Shown piece after piece: positions 60,001-64,000 of a stretch of 64,000 nucleotides of DNA. The position numbers were made by a program, and so were the translations under genes. This DNA comes from Gerris lacustris (Eukaryota > Arthropoda > Insecta > Hemiptera > Gerridae), in contig OX578281.1 in NCBI GenBank assembly GCA_951217055.1, forward strand, positions 15,477,344 through 15,541,343. Reading direction: 5' to 3'. Each line of letters begins with the position of its first letter. The stretch's first letter is position 1. The notes beneath the pieces are model-generated. The model made no database searches, was not told where the DNA came from, and worked only from the letters and a program-made list of their open reading frames with translations.

Positions 60001-60287
60001 AAGCTAATCCAGTGTCATCAACTATATAAAGTTGATAAACTATAAAAAAATAAACTATAAAAAATCCTTTGCCATGTCCAAGTCGTTTACAGGCTGTATA
60101 GCACCATGAATTATTATTATTTTTATTTTAGCTATTATGTATTGAATATATAAACGGATTCAAGGCCGAATTACACTTACCGAATCCTGGGCCGAGAAAA
60201 GGAACAAAGTGTCTATCCATTTGTGTAGGACAGATCGCTCGTCTCTAACTAAGATGAGAATTGTCTGCACTTATCTCATAGCCGAGC

Positions 60288-60416
60288 ACTTGGCCGAATG
60301 CACTATCTCTACCCAGCATTTAGCCGAATGCACAATCTCTACCCAGCATTTGGCCGAATGCACTATCTCTACCCAGCATTCGGCCGAATGCACTATCTCT
60401 ACCCAGCACTCGGCAA
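60288..60416. repeat. 30-bp minisatellite, about four units
   Basis: Unit GGCCGAATGCACTATCTCTACCCAGCATTT, starting after GCCGAGCACTT. It is a multiple of three, so it keeps a 100-codon plus frame open (HLAECTISTQ repeats), which I do not consider a gene. 290 bp from the 27-bp array. Confidence 0.9.
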
Positions 60417-61351
60417 ATGTAATGCTCTTAATTTTCTATAAGGATGTTCTTGCTCCTGATAAGTCAATATCAGACAACAAAGAAAAATTATGTGTCTTAA
60501 ATCAAAGATGAAGAGAAAAAGTCAAGAGTAAGCGAAAGAATATATTATAGTAAGGTTAAAGCCATAAAAAGGGACTGAATGAGACATTATTCAGACACGA
60601 GTAGGTATATTTGTTAGAATGTATCCACGTAGCAAAGAGAATACAATGTAGAGGAGGATATAGTATCCTAATCGATTTCCCTTGGCCACCACAGGACAAA
60701 CCACCAGGACCCCAAAATGGCCGCCAACCCCTCCTACCCCCTCCCAAACACTTTCACACGAAAATTCAATAATATTTAATAAATTATAATGGAGGTATAT
60801 TGGGTCTAAATGAAAACTGTACACTGTCATTTGCCTATACAATTGATATAATAGCAAATGCTTTAGAAACTGAAGAAAAAGAACTGAATATTGAAAAGAA
60901 AAAACTCAATTTATTTTTATTATACAATGTAATAAGAAAAAGAATTTTTCCCTATTGTGTGAACAAATAAAAATGTATTTTATTTTATTTGAGCTCTTAT
61001 TCAAATTATTCTATGAATAAGTGATAGAGGAAGGTATTTTAATGATATTTTTTTATATACTCTGCCATTAGAGACGTTTCAAAAAAATACCTATAATTTT
61101 TGTGACAAATTGAATCATTATTGACAAACGTTCTAGACTGAAGACCAATTACATTAATAGATATGAGTATGTAAAATGAAATGATAATAATAATATATTA
61201 ATCCATAATTTTAATCACATCAGCAAATGTGAAAAAAGTGGCAAATTGTATCAGACAGGTGAAAGTAATGTTACAATGCAGTTGACCTGTTCAAGTTGTT
61301 AATAGTGAAAAATCGGTACCTACTAAACTAATAATTTAATAATTAATTTTA

Positions 61352-61598
61352 CAGTAATAATAATAATAATAATGATATTTGGAGCAACAGCCCGTGAAGG
61401 GCTTGGGCCGACCAAAAGGGCATACATAACTAAATATATAAAGGATGACACGGGGTTGGCTTATCGCTCTATCAGCTGCAAAAGCCTTAGTATTGGCTTC
61501 CGTAAAAGGATGGAGTGCCTGTGTCAGAATCTGGATTCGAACCCGGAATCTACCGCATGACAGGCAAATGCGGTAGCAATGAGCTATCGGGGACCACT
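61352..61598 (-). mobile_element. tRNA-derived SINE, family C
   Basis: Minus strand: GGTCCCCGATAGCTCATTGC (A box), CGGGTTCGAATCC (B box), body with CAGGCACTCCATCCTTTTAC and GGCCCAAGCCCTTCAC, ending in an (ATT)n tail (plus 61353-61371). TAATTAATT occurs beside both ends and may be the target duplication. The 62-codon plus frame across it is spurious. Confidence 0.82.
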
Positions 61599-61739
61599 AA
61601 TTAATTCCTTTTAGTCAATTTTTTAGTTAATTAATTAAAAAGATAATAAATAAATTAATATATGATCCTCGACTGTGTTTTTCTCCAATGTGTGATAGCG
61701 ACTCATCATGAAAGAGGTGTAGTTCAATAACCAAACAAC

Positions 61740-61870
61740 GTCTTCACTCAAAAATTCTAATTGGAACAATTGACCGGTTTCGGCTGTTCTAAAGCAGCCT
61801 TCTTCAGATAATCATGAGGTTACTGGATTGACTTCACGAGTACAAGAGAAGTCAATCCAGTAACATCCAG
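61740..61870 (-). repeat. Repeat with hammerhead-like motif and 17-bp inverted repeat
   Basis: Minus strand core 61772-61807: CTGAAGA-A-GGCTG-CTTTAGAA-CAGCC-GAAA-CCGGTC, all conserved positions present, 5-bp perfect stem. Directly 5' of it (61819-61864) is a perfect 17-bp inverted repeat, GTTACTGGATTGACTTC / GAAGTCAATCCAGTAAC. This combination resembles Penelope-like element ends. Confidence 0.6.
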
Positions 61871-63130
61871 AATGATTTTTAAAAGAACAGTTCTTGAGAT
61901 AGAAGAATAAAAAAAAAATCAATGCATGCTCAATTTACATATGTAACATATGTTTATGCTTGCGTACTGTACACATCAGAATATATCCCCTCCCTTTTAG
62001 TATTATATTACATTTAATTGTAAAGATAGACTGGTGAAGGTATCTAGATGTTTGTCGTGTTGTGGAATGGCAGCTCCCAGGAGAGTACACCAGAAGCACT
62101 TGGCCTGTAATTAATTGCGCACCAGTGTTACCAAAGCCCTCGTGAAAATCCCCTAGAATCCTTCCCGAACAGTGTTGCCCTCCCTCGGTAACCTTTACAC
62201 TGATTGAATACCACCCGTGGGACCCGCCATTGTACTTCCCCGCTTCCATCCAACACAAACGCAACTTTTCACTGATGTTTACACAAACCAATCAGGCTTG
62301 AAAAACAACACCAGAAAGGTTTTTTTTTAAAACCTTTTTTTATCCCCCTTCCGACAAAACTATCAGTCTTAATTTATTTTTCCGGTAACGATCGTTACTT
62401 CAACAGTTGTTTTAATTTATTTTAATTCCCTTTTACAAACGTATGTTAGTCCGAAAGCAACAGAAAATTCAAAATTAAAAAAAAAAATCACTAAGGTCAA
62501 ATGCACCAGGATGCATGCTAAATTTTTTATAAGGACATGTATTATGTGTAGATGAAATTTATAAGTAATAAAATAGCTATTAAAATCTAGCTTCTATTAT
62601 AAAGGGGTAGAAAGTTAGTGTTTTTTTGAAAATTGTATAATATTTTTTTAGATGATCATGTTCTGCAAGAGGAAGCTGCAGATTATTGACTAGTCAAAAC
62701 ATATACGTAATGCAATTTTTCTATGGATGTAATACTATATTTAGAACCTGGTCACAGGGAACAGTATTTTTATGACAGCTAGTTATAAGAAATAGGGGTT
62801 TTATCGAAGACGTGCGTAAGGAACTAACACCTGGTGAAAAAGTAATATAGGTTTTGGAAAGAACCGCAAAAGGCTGACCAAAAGAATTTTATATCTTAAG
62901 GAAGGACATTATTATGGTGCGGTTTTAGTTATGAACATCCGTCGGTAATGTTGTAGTGGAAAACATCTCTAATTCTATCCAAATGGAATTTGGAATTTTT
63001 TGGAATATAGTTTCCATAGTATGTGTTATAAAACTAAAATTTAATTTAAATTTATCAATCTCGACTAATTTTTTCTATAACTTTAGAAATTTTATCTTAC
63101 TACCTAATTATATGATTGATTTAAAATTAC

Positions 63131-63328
63131 CTGTTAATGGATGAGACAGATGGTACATTGTCTTGCGAGCAGATCCCTTCAGCGAGTAGTCTATCCCTGA
63201 TTTCCCAAGCGAACATTGTAGGATTTTCACGTTTATAGTTAGCGATGGCGTCGACAACAGGAGCCGTCGCAACTTTAGGTTTACTGCCACCAATGACACC
63301 TGCTTTAAAGCTACCAGTCTCATAATAC
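63131..63328 (-). CDS. sv: Pax2/5/8 exon: paired domain, RED half
   Basis: 198-base exon between TTTTGCAG and donor GTAATT. It opens with the last base of an Arg codon and encodes YYETGS, a linker with GGSKPKVAT, then the RED helix-turn-helix with [18 protein letters not shown] and ending SVSSINR. The wording [13 protein letters not shown]...[11 protein letters not shown] is diagnostic for Pax paired domains, and [16 protein letters not shown] points to the Pax2/5/8 subclass rather than Pax6. It binds DNA in the nucleus. The upstream exon, which should encode the PAI subdomain ending in ILG, is outside the window. The exon ends with two bases of an Arg codon completed by the next exon at 49682. 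Confidence 0.97.
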
Positions 63329-64000
63329 CTGCAAAACACATAGAATAACAAATTAAAACAGGTGATTTAAAGTTGGTAAACTTCTAGATGGATTAAGACT
63401 TAAATATATGGATAGTGGAGTACCATGACGAGAAGTTGAATGGGGATATAACTGGGTTCGGAACTATGTTTTTACGAAGCCCCTTATTAAATTTGAACAA
63501 ACAATATTGAACTCGAAGCTCTGATGGCCCCAAAATGACCATTCAGTGGTGACGAAAGCCTCGGTAAGATAGGTGGAAGAGCGTCAGAGCGGTAAAGCGG
63601 CTGAAAAGACTGAGCGGTGAGCAGTAGGTGGCAAAGCGTCAGAGCGGTAAAGCGGCTGAAATGACTGATAGGTGAGCTGTAGGTGGCAGAGCGTCAGAGC
63701 GGTAAAGCGGCTGAAAAGACTGAGCGGTGAGCAGTAGGTGACAGAGCGTCAGAGCGGTAAAGCGGCTGAAAAGACTGAGCGGTGAGCAGTAGATGGCAGA
63801 GCGTCAGAGCGGTAAAGCGGCTGAAAAGACAGCGGTGAGCAGTAGGTGGCAGAGCGTCAGAGCGGTAAAGCGGCTAAAAAGACTGAGCGGTGAGCAGTAG
63901 GTGGCAGAGCGTCAGAGCGGTAAAGCGGCTAAAAAGACTGAGCGGTGAGCAGTAGGTGGCAGAGCGTCAGAGCGGTAAAGCGGCTGAAAAGACTGAGCGG
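63329..64000. other. Start of the next Pax2/5/8 intron upstream
   Basis: Intron sequence 5' of the RED exon on the minus strand. Only the 55-bp array (63571-64000) stands out. The exon encoding the PAI half of the paired domain was not found before the window ends. Confidence 0.7.
63571..64000. repeat. 55-bp GC-rich minisatellite running off the window
   Basis: About eight units of TGAGCGGTGAGCAGTAGGTG, GCAGAGCGTCAGAGCGGTAA, AGCGGCTGAAAAGAC, nearly identical, starting 240 bp from the RED exon and continuing past 64000. Much higher GC than the surrounding intron. It has inner GAGCGGT repeats. Confidence 0.95.

Larger units (their letters stand above)
49683..63130. other. 13.4-kb Pax2/5/8 intron interrupting the paired domain
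   Basis: No exon recognised. Repeats are listed separately (50975, 52535, 52860, 53715, 57748, 59666, 60288, 61352, 61740). Less AT-rich stretches without repeats, such as 50000-50250, 51420-51700, 53300-53600, 54700-55330, 56500-56960, 58130-58950 and 62010-62300, may hold enhancers. AT-rich blocks such as 51720-52500, 57020-57720 and 60850-61350 show nothing specific. Confidence 0.6.
29544..63328 (-). other. sv: Pax2/5/8 (shaven/sparkling) gene, partial span
   Basis: Span of the part of a Pax2/5/8 transcription factor gene inside the window, read on the minus strand. Eight exons join in frame (63131-63328, 49453-49682, 37386-37471, 36054-36252, 35508-35618, 34134-34295, 32536-32649, 29544-29731), giving 1288 coding bases or about 428 residues plus the stop. 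Order of domains: RED half of the paired domain, octapeptide, partial homeodomain, Ser/Thr/Pro/Tyr-rich transactivation tail. Pax2/5/8 proteins are nuclear DNA-binding regulators; in flies shaven acts in eye cone cells and sensory bristle organs (family knowledge). The start codon and the PAI half of the paired domain are beyond 64000. All acceptors are AG and all donors GT. The neighbouring gene on the plus strand is convergent. Confidence 0.95.

Noticed and set aside
60209..60511. 100-codon plus-strand frame with AECTISTQH repeats
   Set aside because: Driven by a 30-bp minisatellite; no start context or splice signals of note.
61935..62291. 118-codon minus-strand frame (starts MVCVNISEKLRLC)
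   Set aside because: In a less AT-rich stretch and could be looked at, but I recognise no family, and it is inside a Pax2/5/8 intron without supporting signals.

Overview
The window is AT-rich, intron-dense animal DNA, very probably from an insect or another arthropod. The strongest anchor is a Pax2/5/8 (shaven/sparkling) gene on the minus strand. Its paired-domain RED half, octapeptide, partial homeodomain and C-terminal tail can be read across eight exons from 63328 down to the stop at 29544, in consistent reading frame at every junction. The exons carrying the N-terminal half of the paired domain lie beyond base 64000. The peptide wording around the RED domain is of the insect shaven type. 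I cannot name the species.

Layout. Bases 1-13344 hold the last four exons of a plus-strand gene (3124-3204, 6240-6434, 9421-9615, 13247-13344). It encodes a cysteine-rich secreted or GPI-anchored-like protein that resembles the insect DUF7042-7045 type families; its 5' exons are left of the window. The two genes are convergent, with about 16 kb (13345-29543) between their stop codons that shows no gene and is filled with transposon remnants, SINEs and AT-rich sequence. From 29544 to the right end everything lies within the Pax2/5/8 transcription unit, including introns of 12 kb (37472-49452) and 13.4 kb (49683-63130). These introns hold repeats plus several islands of less AT-rich, apparently single-copy sequence that are candidates for cis-regulatory DNA.

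The accessory content is mostly short non-autonomous mobile elements. Five hAT-type elements have ends and 8-bp target duplications that can be read directly, including one nested inside another. There are also TA-flanked MITEs (one pogo/Tigger-like), TTAT-flanked elements with CCC...GGG ends, at least three tRNA-derived SINE families, decayed hAT transposase coding sequence (a zinc-finger type and an hATC fragment), and many minisatellites. Three sequence-unrelated foldback repeat families each carry the same small RNA-like motif (CTGANGA, a hairpin with changed but paired arms, then GAAA), resembling hammerhead ribozyme cores of Penelope-like elements. I regard this as the most interesting unexplained structure here. 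No rRNA gene, functional tRNA gene, CRISPR array or bacterial-type operon was seen.
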